Of a stretch of 64,000 nt of DNA, positions 22,868-35,100 are shown piece by piece. Origin of the DNA: Cyanophora paradoxa. Taxonomy: Eukaryota > Glaucocystophyceae > Cyanophorales > Cyanophoraceae. The notes beneath the pieces were generated by a model. It was given only the letters and a program-made list of their open reading frames with translations. It had not been told where the DNA came from and did not search any database. Within the stretch, counting starts at the first letter, position 1, and each line of letters begins with the position of its first letter. The stretch covers positions 62,001-126,000 of the forward strand of contig QPMI01000515.1 of NCBI GenBank assembly GCA_004431415.1. The letters run 5' to 3'. The translations under genes were made by a program, and so were the position numbers.

Positions 22868-22955
22868 TTATCATCGATATCCCAGATCTGGTCATGTGGC
22901 CCAGTGCACCTGGGTGACTCTGCACTGGGTCATGATGTGCAGATATCGATGTAGC
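22868..22955. repeat. Inverted repeat / long imperfect hairpin
   Basis: CATCGATATC near 22,872 pairs with GATATCGATG near 22,942, and GGCCCAGTGCA near 22,898 pairs with TGCACTGGGTC near 22,920, forming a nested imperfect palindrome around a CCTGGGTGACTC loop. The surrounding 22,660-23,160 has no recognisable gene and is rich in ATCGAT, GATATC and AGATCT palindromes. Confidence 0.5.
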
Positions 22956-23384
22956 TGTACGGTAGATCCAGCTGATCTAGAGGTATCCGCCTTGCCAAGT
23001 TGACATGCTGACATTGTCTGACATGTACAATAATTGTGATGCTTCTAGATTATACTATGATCATGAGTTACTGCAGCTGAGCGTATCATGCCTTGATTTT
23101 TTCACATGTACAGCTATCGGTAGGCCCTGAAGGCCCCTGATTATGAGGCCTTGACCAGAGGATGACATGCACAACGTTAGCCTCATATACTAAAGTTGCA
23201 AGGGGGGAAAGAAGACCGAAGGTCTTCCCCCCTTGCTTCCCGTTCCCTCGCTTCAGCCAAAATTTCTTCTATGAGGCCGTTTTCGAGGTCCAGTTTGCAA
23301 CGCGGGAAAAAAATGGGCCGAAATTCGGTTGCAGCGACACGTGTTTGTCGCTGCGGCCGTCCATGCAAAAAAAGGTTTTCGAGG

Positions 23385-23552
23385 GCGAAGACCAGTTTTC
23401 GTTGACTTGAAGCCTGGAAACCAACTTCTCTCTCATTCCGATCTTCGAATTCCTTCCGCGGTTCTAGCGAAGACCAGTTTTCCTCGACTTGAAGCCTGGA
23501 AACCAACTTCTCTCTCATTCCGGTCTTCGAATTCCTTCCGCGGTTCTGCATG
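23385..23552. repeat. 83-bp tandem repeat, two copies
   Basis: CGAAGACCAGTTTTC at 23,385 and again at 23,468 starts two near-identical units that continue through TTGACTTGAAGCCTGGAAAC and CTTCGAATTCCTTCCGCGGT. The minus strand is open across it with a charged Arg/Glu-rich translation, but there is no recognisable domain, so it is annotated as a repeat only. Confidence 0.7.
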
Positions 23553-23561
23553 GAACCAGTT

Positions 23562-23815
23562 CTCCCTATAGCTAGCTGTCTCCTGTAGATTTCGGCTTCC
23601 TCGCAGTGCGTCGCGTACGCCTTGCTCTTCGTTGCGCGGTTCTGCATGGAACCACTTCTCCCTAGCTGTCTTGCTCGATCTCCTCTAGATTTCCACTTCC
23701 TCGCACTGCGCCGCGTACGCCGCACGGAATTTCTTAAAAATTCTCCCTAGCTGTCTTGCTCGATCTCCTCTGGATTTCCACTTCCTCGCAGTGCGCCGCG
23801 TACGCCGCACGGTAC
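23562..23815. repeat. ~80-bp tandem repeat, three diverged copies
   Basis: Three units at about 23,562-23,630, 23,657-23,731 and 23,741-23,815 share TTCTCCCTAGCTGTCTTGCT, GATCTCCTCT(A/G)GATTTCC and TTCCTCGCA(G/C)TGCGCCGCG. The first is the most diverged (CTATAGCTAGCTGTC). The motif GGTTCTGCATGGAACCA links this array to the preceding 83-bp repeat. The minus strand remains open but resembles no known protein. Confidence 0.65.
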
Positions 23816-26043
23816 CCGTGCCGCCTGATCTACTTTTGACTGCATCAAGATTGCACCGCAGCACGTGCACCGAAGCACGCGCAGCCCGTGGGCCGGATTG
23901 GCCCGTACCGCGTAGCTTTTCCTCGCGATCCAGCCTCTGCCCGCAGCCGCATCGCTGCGCCGACCTCGTAGCTCGTTGGCGCCCCGGCCGCTGTCCCTTC
24001 GCGCCGGGCGGTCTTGCGAGCTGACCAGCTCTTGCGAGCGCATCAGCGGCAAACCGATCGCGAGCGTTCGAGTTGCATGTTCGTGCCACTACTACTCTTT
24101 CATTACATCCCGATTCCCCCCTTGCACCCCCGGCGCGCCAAAACGCGGCCGGGCCACTAGTACAGGCTAATTTAAATTTAATACTATGATTTAGCCTAGC
24201 GGCTACCGGTAGGCTGTAGCGCTAGCCTTGTAGGTCCGTCCTCAGGGGCCAGGGCCTGCATGGGGGCGGGCGCCCGGCGACTCCGAGGCTCGGCGGCGAT
24301 CGCGAGTCGAGTCATGATCATGATCATTGCCGACTCGACGCCGAAGTCGACATACCCCTACAACGACTAGGCGTACGCATAATTATCATCTTATTAACAT
24401 GAACTCAACGCCGATTGGCAATGTCATTCCGATTCACGGAGCTCGCGATTGATGGCGCAATTGCAACTTCGCAAGTCGACGCAATTTAATTGTGGACCAA
24501 TTATCAGCGTTCCGACAAATCATCAGCGAACTCGCACCGTCACGGAGTCGCACGCGCGCGGCGCGCGCGCGATATCGGAATTCGAATTCGAAGAGTCGCG
24601 ATTTAATTAATTGAAGACCCGGCACTGCATGGGCCGGCAGTCACTGAGTTATCATAGCATCGGATCGGATATAAAATGTGTGCAGCAGTGTTCTGCACAC
24701 CGGGTAGTCCGACGGTCGGTAATTATTAGTCCGGTAATTATAATTGGCTCATCCAATGACCTCGGTTCAAATCTTGCTGGTAGGAATCTCGCCCGGCCGG
24801 GCGCGCGCTGCAGCTGCCGCACGTACGTATACCGTTTATATATTATTACGTATATATATACGTATACGTTGTACAGGCCCGCGCGCGCACACACGCACTA
24901 GCACTAGTACTGCAGCTGTGCACGTGGCCGCAGCGCTAGCGCTAGCTAGCTAAAGGCCGCACTAGGCCGCACTAGGCCGCAGCGCTAGCTAGCTAAAATA
25001 TAAATAAAGGGTGCATATGATATCGATCAGCCGGCGCCGCTGTCATGTCACGCTAGCGCTGATATCGATCGATCATGAGCAGCATGCGCATATGCGCAGC
25101 TGCAGAGTGCGCCAGAACCGATATCGATACATGTACCCCAAACCCAGGCCTGGAGCCGCGGCTTTTCATGAGCAAGCCTGGCTAGCTCTCGGCTTTACGC
25201 CTAGCTATCAGTGCTACTCGCTGCCGGCGCCGCAGTGCCCGGCAGTCTCAGAGTCTGCGCGCGCCGGCGCGTGCCGGCGCGGCACTACTCAGTGACTACT
25301 GCCGCGGCACTACTCACTACTGCCAGACAGTGCCAGTACTCTAGAGTCTAGATCCGATGATCCCGGCCAGAGTCCGATCTGCCAGGCTGGCTGCCGCAGT
25401 ACTAGTGCCAGGCTGGTGAGTCAGTGCCACTCAGTTGTGACTCACTGAGTCAGCCCGCTAGTGCAGCTGCAGGCTGCAGCCTGCAGGCTGCGCGCAGCCT
25501 GCAGGCTGCAGCTGCAAGCCTGCAACTGCCGCAGTGCACTGTGCTGCCTGTGCAGTGTGCACTCAGTGACTGCAACTCTGCAGCCACTGCCAGCCAGTGC
25601 ACTGCGGCAGCTGCAGTGCACTGCGGCCCCGGGCGCCGGCCGCCGGGCTGCGGCACTGCGGCATGCGCAGGCAGCGCAGTCTGCGCATGCGCCGCAGCCG
25701 ACTCTAGATCTGCGGCACTCTGCGCGGCGGTACCGTCGCGTACGGTACCGGTAGCGCGCCGGCCTTAAGCTTGGCCGGGTTGGCCCTACTAGCCTCTAGG
25801 GCACTGCGCTGCAGTCTGCAGGCTCTCATAATCAGCGGCTCAGCTGTGCAGGTCAGTGCAGGCTGTGCAGCTTCCATATGCATCGACACGCGTGCAGTTC
25901 AAAGCATGCTTGCTAGCTGCAGCCTTTGTCGGAGAGCGCTCGAGCCGAGACAGATCTATAGCTAGCTATAGGAATATTAATGATCATGAGCGCGCACCTT
26001 TACGTATACCGCATGCGTGCGAGAGGAGCACGATTTAGATCAA
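23816..26043. other. Palindrome-rich intergenic region upstream of gene 2
   Basis: No gene was recognised in 2.2 kb. From about 24,280 onwards the sequence is crowded with perfect short palindromes and their overlaps: GCTAGCGCTAGCTAGC near 24,930, ATATCGATCGATCATGA near 25,060, alternating CTGCAG/GCAGCTGC runs at 25,450-25,650, and TACGTATATATATACGTATA near 24,847. It presumably contains the gene 2 promoter, but no TATA box or other core element could be defended. Confidence 0.5.
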
Positions 26044-26115
26044 TGTTGCGGCAGAGGAGCGCAATTACTGTTCTGCTTCTTGGCCTCCTTTCCTTCGCGC
26101 GCGCGGCATTCAATG
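26044..26115 (+). CDS. Gene 2 exon 1: start and signal peptide
   Basis: The ATG at 26,044 gives MLRQRSAITVLLLGLLSFAR followed by AAFN: a basic N-terminus, a hydrophobic core, and small residues (A-R-A-A) at a likely signal peptidase site. The exon ends AAT G before a GTTCGT donor at 26,116. Upstream in-frame ATGs at 25,980 and 26,010 would put charged residues in front of the core, so the inner ATG is preferred. Confidence 0.7.
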
Positions 26116-29100
26116 GTTCGTGTCTCACTTTTCTCACTAACGCGTACGCGCGACGCCTCGGCCAGGCCATGGCCATGGCCAGCATATGCGTTAGCAGAAC
26201 CTTGCAAAGCTCAGTTGCAGGCCGTCCACGCTGCGCGCTAGCTGCTCTGACCCTTGAGCGCGCATGCGTATATGCAGGCCATGAGATGCCCGGTATCAAA
26301 AGTGAGTAATCCTGCTGGCCGTCAGGCCATAGCCAGCCTGGCAGCCTCCGCACGCATGCGCGCGCGTGCGGCTACGCAAAGAGCGCTAACGAGAGCGCGC
26401 GCGCAGCGACGCTCTACGCGGCGCCGCTTCCGACGTGGGACTATCCCGTGGGCGCCCGCGGGCCGAGCCTGCTCGTCGTGGCGCGCGATCTGGACGACGA
26501 CCTCGTCGTGTGCGAGTGGAGCCTGGACGCAAACATGTGCCGGACCACGCGCCCGTACACGCTTCTGCTGAACGAGAGCTCCAGTGAGGTGCGCCCCCCG
26601 CAGGCTGCGCTTCGTTCTTCGGCTTTGATTTGCCGCCCCCCCTCCCCCATTTCTAGCTCGGCCTTGTGAGTCCCCAGCAGGCTTGAAAGCTTCCTTCCCC
26701 CCTTAAGCTTGTCCTCCGCCCCTCTTCGCGCTCTTTTATGCGCCCCGCCCCCCACCGCCCCCGCCCCCGCCATCCCTTTCTCCGCCCGCCCCCCCCCCCC
26801 CCCCCCACACACCCACACCCCCCGCCCTCCCCTTCCCCCGAACCCCGAGTCCCCTGTCGAGGGCTAGGGCTCCGGACCCGAGCCCCCTGTCGAGGGCTCC
26901 GGAGCCGAACCCCTGGCGAGGGCTCCGGACGGACCCCGCCCCCGCCCCGCTACCCCCCCCCCCCCCCCCGCCCCCCTTCTTCCACCCTCTCCCTTCCCGG
27001 GTCCCACTCCTTCCAATTTAAAATTTACAATCAATATTGTAGACTTCGAAATTGCACATTCGAATTCTGTACTCACGCACAGCTGCCGGAGCGCAGTCGT
27101 CGAACCCTGCGAGCGCCACCTTCGATCCGGTGGCATTCTCCTTTTCCTCGTTCACGCCGTTTCCCGGTCGGGTGCGCATGCGCAGTCTCCCTGCTTATAA
27201 GTATGCTCGAGCGCTCTAGGTCTTGACTTGGCTTTGCGGTTGCAGGATATCGATGCTCGGCCACCTCGCGTCGGGGACGGGGAATTCTTGCGAGGCATGG
27301 CCACCTGGGCGGGCCAGAACAGCGATGTGCGGTTCCTTCCCGCTGGCATCGCCGGCTTCGCCGGAGGGAACAACGTCAACTCGGCCAAGTACACGGCTGC
27401 CTGCGCCGTGCGGGGGGAGTCGTGGCGCAGGAATCCCGACTGCCAGAGCTGGCACCCCCTCAACTTCGTTTCTTACGCTTTCTCGGGTCCGGACCGCGCC
27501 CCGACCCGGCCGGACTATGCGGTGGTTTCTGTGACGCCGCGCCCCAGGCTGCGAGACGTGCTGCGACGCAAAAGGCCAGAATTATACGGAGAGCTCCGAC
27601 TGGCCCGCCGAAGCCACCGCCACGTGGCCCGGCTGCAGCGCCAGCCCCTACCGATTCGTGGAGCTCGGGCGCAACTTCAGCATGGACGAGAGGTCACCGC
27701 CCGTCACTTCACCCGAACTTCTGCATGCACTCGGGCTCGAATTTTGACTCAACTGCTGCGGTCGCAGGTGGTACAACGCATACTTTGAGGCTTCTCACTA
27801 CTCGGCGGTCTCGCAGTACCAGCTCGGCTCGACGGGCGAAAGGCGCGCTGTCGACTTGTATACGTATCTGCGCACGTTTAGAGTGCTCACTCCTACTACT
27901 TCGGCGCCAGATACGAGTGGCTCGGGACGTTAGGGACCTTGCTCATGCTTCGCTGGGACCCGGTCATCAACATCGCGGGGTTCATAGGCGTCCGGTTCAA
28001 CAGGACGTACATCTACCAGTCGGACCTGTGAGCTCGAGCGCACGCGTGCACCGTCTGCGCTGCCGTCGAGCTCGCGTGTCTGACGGGGCACCGGACCGCA
28101 GGAGCACTTACAGCGGCCTACGCCGCGTGAACCTCGCAAGAAATATGGCCCACAGGCTGGACCTGGCGGGCAGCAGGCTCAGATGCTTCCCTGCGGTGGA
28201 CGAAGTGAGCTTCGACTGCCCTGGCTGCGGCTGGCTGGGCAGCTTCAAAAAGTCCGGCATCGTGAGCTACGTCCAAATATCTCAAATCTTCAGCTTCTGG
28301 TCCGTTCCCAATAAAACATTTTATTAGGAAAATCCGACGTCGTCTATCAATACGAATGCTGTCGGCAGGCAACGCGGCGTGGCGTACTTCTCGAGCGTGG
28401 CCGTCGGCAACGTCAACGTTCAGCTGCGCATCATTCTGTGCCGCGTAGGCGGCACGGTCGCGCTCCCTATCATGGAGCACGTGGCCTCGCTGGCGCCCGC
28501 CGGCGAAGTCCAGCTGGTGGGGACCACCACGGGGCAGACGCGGACGTACTACCACACGACGAACGCTAATGGCATTCTCCTGGAGAACCGAGAGCCGTGC
28601 GCTAATTTCAATTTGCTTCAATTCTCTTCAAAGCAATAAATATTCGCGCTCGCGCAGAACGTACGGCAAAAGCTCGCGCGACACAGAATGGCTGATCAAC
28701 ACGGAGTCGCTGCCAGTGGCCGGCACGGCGCACGCCATGGTGGCGGACGGGCGCCTGGAGCCAGGCGGCCCGCTTGTGTACCACGCGATCTTGCGGTATG
28801 CGCAATCTTTGCAAGCTATAGCTACATTCCACTTGCACTTCCCAGACTCTAATCAAAGCTCTCGCGTCATAGCATCCCGTTCTTCCCGCCTACCTGCAAG
28901 TTTGAGTCATGCAGGCGCCAGCTCTGCCAGCCGTTCTGCGTTGTGACGAAGCAGCCGGACCTCGACTACCCCTGCGCTAAGGTGTCCGTGTACGGGTCCT
29001 TTGACGACACGGTCCGCGGCGTGTGCCCAGACGCCGTCGTCAAGCACGTGATCGCCCTGTGGTCGTGGAACGTCGTCGGGACGTCCGCGTCGCTCCGGCG

Positions 29101-32100
29101 CGCGCCAGTTCGCATCGCCGAGCGCTCGGTCCCCCACAAGGACTCGTGCATCGTCCAGAACGGGCACGTCGGCGAGGCCGGGGCGGGCATCGGCGCCCTG
29201 GAGGGCAAGTTCGTCGAGGGGCACGGACGGCCCTTCTCTTACTACGTCCTGGGCGACGGTTCGCGCGTGGCCATGGCCCGCAGGGGCGGCTGGGCCTCTT
29301 GCCTTTTCTGGCTGATTGATGCCGTGCGTTCGATGCTGCGCAGAGATCGTTCGGCTGAGGTGCTGCTTTCTTTAATTTGCAAATCTAAGAGAGCCTTTCT
29401 TTTCGCAAGTATTAATTGACTGACAGGCGCCCCGGCACCTTCGAGAGCGGAATCGGTGGGGAGGTGAGCGGGCGGCTGCGCTTGCAGCCGGAGGGCTGGG
29501 CCCCGAGCCTCGGCGAGTGGTACTCGGTCCGGGCCGCGGTCTACTCGCGGGGCTCCCTCTTCGTCGTCCGCCAGAGGCACACGGCGGAGGACACGGATTG
29601 CCAGCAGTACCTGCAGAGGGACATCGTCACGACCGGCTTCTCGAACCGGATGCGGAGCATTCTCAGGCCTTCCTTCGGGCCAGTCGAGCTTCTGAAGGTC
29701 CCTCCGCTATAGCTATTAGTGCTTTGAGCGTGGCCGGCAATGAGCTTGCACTGCTCCCAGATTGAGAACGTCGAAGGAGAAGTGATGGGGCCTGTCCGCG
29801 TCGCCATCAGGAATTTCTACAAGGAAATAACGTGCGCCAGCTTTTCGTCTGCAAATTTGCATCGCTTTCTGTTGCTTTTCCGGTTAACTGATGAGCCGCA
29901 TGGTGCGACCGCAGGGGCGGCTACGTAACCGACAACCTTGGGTGCGTCCCTAGGGGCCTGGAGCCTGCGGCCTCTGTCAACGACGTCTACCTCTGTCAAC
30001 GTTGACACGTTGCGCAGAGCGATGGACTCGTTCGATTACCGCTCGCCCTTTCCCGAGACCCCTTACATCGTTCTGTACAACAAGCAGCCGTGCGCGCGTG
30101 CCTTACGCTGTACATGTGGTCGCCGATCGCGAGTGCATCTCACGTCTCCTGCAGGGCACGCGTCATCAAGATCTACACAGACTGCCCCGCCGGGCAGGCC
30201 TTCAACGCCCCTTCAGTCTTCGGAGATTCGGTCGGCGACAACTGCGTGCCCCTTCCCCCAGGTAGCTGTCGATAGGGCACTTGGATTTTGCAGTCAAGCA
30301 GGCTCGTTTTCTTACGCGAGGCTCCGCGCGTGCAGGCCTCTACTCGAACAGAACGGGCGTGATCAGCGAGGACGAAGCGGACGTGTGTCCCACGGGCACC
30401 TTCTCCGAAGAGGGCGCGACGTCGTGCACAGGCCCGCCCGCCCGCCCGCCCTCTCGCGCTTTTCCCACTGCTATATATATCTTACGATTGGTGGTCGCGC
30501 AGCGTGCCCCGCTGGAACGTACAGCGAAAGGGGCGCCGGGTCGTGTTATGGTGCGCGTTCGCTCTTCGTCGTGTGCCGGTTGAGATCTGATCATTACGTG
30601 GTTCAAAATCGCAGAATGCCCCCAGAACACGTTTTCGCAGACGCCCGGCACTCCCTGCGCACCTTGCCCTGCGAACGCATTTACTCAGACCAAGAAGTGG
30701 ACCTCGGAATGCGCTGGTTTGTGATTTAAGTATACCATGTGTTCCGGAATTACATGACATGCTGGTGTTAACAACTGGCCGCGCAGTCTGCGAGCCGGGA
30801 ACGTACCTGCCGTACACGGGAGCGACGGTTTGCCTGGCGTGCCCGGCCCAGACGTGGGCCCCGAGAGGTTTGAGATTCTAACTCTGGCATACGTTCATTA
30901 TTCATTATAACGGTTTTCGATATCATGAACAGGAACCCTCGGATCATGCTTGTCCTGCGAGCAAGGAGCAGTGCCTTCGGCCGACGCGTCGCACTGCGAA
31001 AAATGGTGGGCCCCGCAAAAGTAAAACACTTCGAATCGCACTGACAAATTCGAAACAGCCCTGCTGGCACGTATCAGAAAGAGAACCGTACCGCGTGCAT
31101 TCTCTGCCCTGAGCTCACGTTCACATCGAGCGCGGGCACATTCGGACAGTGCACGCCCTGTAGTCCTGGTTCGCAGTGTCCTCGCGTCTTCCAACAGTCG
31201 GACAATGACGGCGCGCCGCCTCTCGCAATCGCAGGCACCGTGAGCGTAGACGCGCGGACCGAGTGCAGAGCGTGTCTGCCGGGCTACTTTTCTTATGGGG
31301 CGGAGTGCTTGCGCTGCTTCGGAAACAGCATCGCGCCCGAAGCGGGGCGGTCGAACTGCACGGAGTGCCCCCGCGGACAGGTGGCGACCGAAGATAAGCA
31401 AAACTGCATCGCGTGCCCTGGTCAGTATTACTATAACTAGCACTAAGTATATCGCTCTCCAAACCGTTGAGTTCAAAGAAGCGTATTCGTTGACTCGAGT
31501 GCTGCAGCCGGCACCTTCTTCACCGTGGCGGCGGGAAGCGACGTGGCGACGTGCGAGAAGTGCCCCATCAACACGATCACCAGCACCGCGGGGCTCGACG
31601 CATGCACGCCCTGCAAGCTCGGCGAGGTCGCCGCCGCCGACTCGCAGTCTTGCGTGCCCTGCGGCGCCGGTGCGGAACAGGCCGAGAAATGCGCCCTACT
31701 GCCGGCCAAACTTGACACGAGCTTTATTGCAGGCACGTACCGCGCGGAGAACATGTCAGCGTGCACTCCCGTGCCGCCGAGATCCGTCGCGCTGCAAGGC
31801 GCAGAAATCTACACCGAGTGCGCTCCCGGAGAAGTCCCGAGCAGGGCCAAGACCGAGTGCCTGCAGTGCCCTGGCGGTGCGATTTTCGTCAAGAAAGTCA
31901 CTCAAGTATCTTTATCCTTCGCTTAATCGCTCCGACTCGGCGACAGGGAGCTACCAGAAGAACGACACGTGCGAGAGGTGGGTCTTGCCTGCATCGCAGT
32001 CCGACAGTCTCCAGGACGCGCCTGACGCAGTATATAAACAGATGCCCGCTCAACACCGTCGCGAGCGCGCCGGGCCGGGCCGAGTGTACGCCCTGCCGGG

Positions 32101-35100
32101 AGGGCGAAGCGGCGTCGGCGGACAGCCAGACGTGCGAGCCGTGCCAGGCCGGCTTCTACCGGACGGCGGACATGGCGAGCTGCGCGGTCGTGCCCGAGCG
32201 CGCCGCCGCGCTGGAGCGCTCGCCGCTCTACGTGAACTGCAGCGCGGGATGGATCCCCAACCTGGCGCGCAGCGAGTGCACGCCCTGCCGCGCCGGCTAC
32301 TTCCAGAACCAGGACGTCTGCGAGCGGTACGTGGGTCCCTCACAATCGCCCGTCGTGAACGCGCGGCTCGGCATTGACACAGACGCCGACGTCGACGCAG
32401 TTGCCCCAAGCTAACCGTCTCGTCAAGCGAGGGCAGTGACCGATGCACGCCGTGTGCCGCTGGCTACGTGACGGTGCGCGATGTTTCTTTTCCGCCTTCC
32501 AGTGATAGCACAGAACGCTTTGGCGAGCAGGCGGAGGACCAGCAGTCGTGCATTCCTTGCGGAGTGGGTGCGCCACACTTTAATCTTTGTGGTTACTTTA
32601 AATTGTCGGAATCGCTGATTATATTTCCAGGCACGTACCGCACGTCCGACATGTCCGTCTGCACGGCGGTCCCGCACCGCGCCGTCGCCCTTTCTGGCTC
32701 ATCAAACTACACGGAGTGCTCGCCCGGCGCGGTCCCCGATAGCGCCAAGGCGCAGTGCGTGCAGTGCCCCGCAGGCTCCTACCAAGTCGGGGAGATGTGC
32801 GAGCGGTGAGATCACTTTACAAATTGAGCATACATTAAAGCTGCGGCTGCCTGAAACAGCGCCCAGTTGCCCGATCAACACCGTGTCGAGCCTCCCGGCC
32901 GCAACAAACTGCACGGAGTGCCTGCCTGGCGAGTTTTCAGCGACGGACTCACAGGTATTCCTCCTTCCTTTGTGTATGTACACTGATTTCCATTCCATTC
33001 ATAACACTTGCGCAGACATGCATCCCCTGCGCCGCGGGAACGTATCGCGCAGCAAACATGCCGGCGTGTCTGCCCGTTCCTCCACGAGCGGCTGCGCTGC
33101 CCGGCTCTCCGTTGTACACAAACTGCTCCGCGGGATTCGTGCCGAACGCAGCGCAAAGCGAATGCTACGCCTGCGCTGCTGGTGCGGCTACTGCTTCGGA
33201 TTTCGTGTATTTAATTTCCTTTGATTCTTTGATTTTCGAACAGGGTCCTACCAAGACGGAGACGTCTGCAAGCGCTGTCCAGATCTCACGATCGCAGCGT
33301 TCCCCAACAGCACCGTCTGCGCTCCGTGCCGCCCCGGCACGGTCCCCGCCGATGACCTTCAATCCTGCGTCCCCTGCGGGGCCGGAACGTACCGCGCGCC
33401 GGATATGCTCGTCTGCACGCCTGTCCCCTTCCGCGCTGTCGCTCTACACGGCTCTGCAAACTACACCAACTGCTCGGCGGGATGGATTCCCGACGCGGCG
33501 AAGGCGCAATGCTTTGAGTGTCCTGCTGGCTCGTTCCAGACTGGCGAGACTTGCGAACGGTCTGCTTTGGAGCTTCTATTCTACGTTTAAATTTCAATTG
33601 TTTCTTACTTCTCTCAACTTTGCAGATGCGCGTTGAATTCCGTGACCGGGTCGCCTGGCCAGACGAGCTGCCGCATCTGCGACTTGGGATATGTGTCTGC
33701 AAGCGATTCTCAGACGTGCCTCCCTTGCCCTGTAGGTGCGTGGATGTTGACGTCGGCGCCGGTAACTGTGCTGCCCAAATCCCGTCCGACGCTTCGGCAG
33801 GGACATACCGAGGCGCCGGCATGGACGCCTGCACGCCCGTGCCCGAACGCGCGGCCGCGCTCCAGGGGTCGTCGGCCTACACGGCTTGCGACCCGGGCAG
33901 CGTCCCGAACGCAGCGCTGAGCGAGTGCCTCGCGTGCCCCGCCGGTGCGCGTCAATGCCATGGCCACCGTACTCCGTACACCGCTCACGTTGTGGCATGC
34001 GCCCGCAGGCTCGTACCAGGTTGGGGACGTGTGCCTCCGGTGCCCGGAGCTCTCGGTGGCATCTTCGCCGGGCAGCACCTCCTGCCGCGCCTGCGACCTC
34101 GGCCAAGTGCCCGCCGACGACCTCCAGTCCTGCGCCGACTGCCCCGCCGGCACCTTCCGCGGCGCCAACGCGTCCGTCTGCGAGAACGTCCCCTGGCGCG
34201 CCGTCGCCCTGCCGGGCTCGGCGAACTACACGGCGTGCCGGCCCGGCGCGATCCCTGACACCGCGCTGGCCCAATGCGTGGACTGCCCCGGCGGGTCGTA
34301 CCAAGTCGGTGACGCCTGCGAGCGGTCCGTCGCCTATTCTGATATCGATTGCGTGCTCTGCCTGCAAATGATTCGAAAATTCTGATTTGATCGCAATTAT
34401 CCAGGTGTCCCGTGAATTCTGTCACGAGCTCGCCCGGCCTTGCAGCGTGCACACTCTGCCTGGAGGGATTCGTCTCTTCCAGCGACTCGCAGGCAAGCGC
34501 GCGCAGCACAGAACAGCACAGCTTTTCAAGCCACGCTGATGCGTTTTCGAATTCCGCGCAGCTGTGCCTCCCGTGCAGGTCGGGCACGTTCCGCGCCACA
34601 GGAAACACGACGTGCCTGCCTGTCCCTGTCGCCTGGCTCGATTCCCTGGCCTTGCGGTGACTTAGTGACTAGAGCTAGTTGGTGCCTGACGTAGTCTGAG
34701 AGCCCTGGCATAGTCTCTCTTCCTGTAGGCTTACCTCTCGGTAGCCTACGCTGGCCTGCCTCTACCTGTCTTAGGGGTACAGAGTCAGTAGTCTTCCGGG
34801 TACACAGTGAATACACCAGCCTGCATCTACAGCTTCTCCAGCACTGGGAGCCGGCCCCGCGCAGTACTGCGCGGGTGCCTAATCGGGTGGGAATACCTCC
34901 CATCCGACAGGCGCCACTGCTCACGGAACTGGGCCCGTGGGCAGCCTCCGACAGCATCAGCCCGTCATCTTCGGCGACCATCAGCGATGCGCACGCATCG
35001 CTAGTAGCTCTAGAAACATCGTTTCAGTGCCGATCGGCGACCCCCGCGCACCGGCGGGCCCGGATCGGCGTGCGATCGATACGCACACAGCGATCAGCCT

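Noticed and set aside
24719-24790. GGTTCAAATC, a tRNA B-box-like sequence
   Set aside because: The bases around the putative T loop do not form a T stem, and no acceptor stem or A box at the right distance was found.
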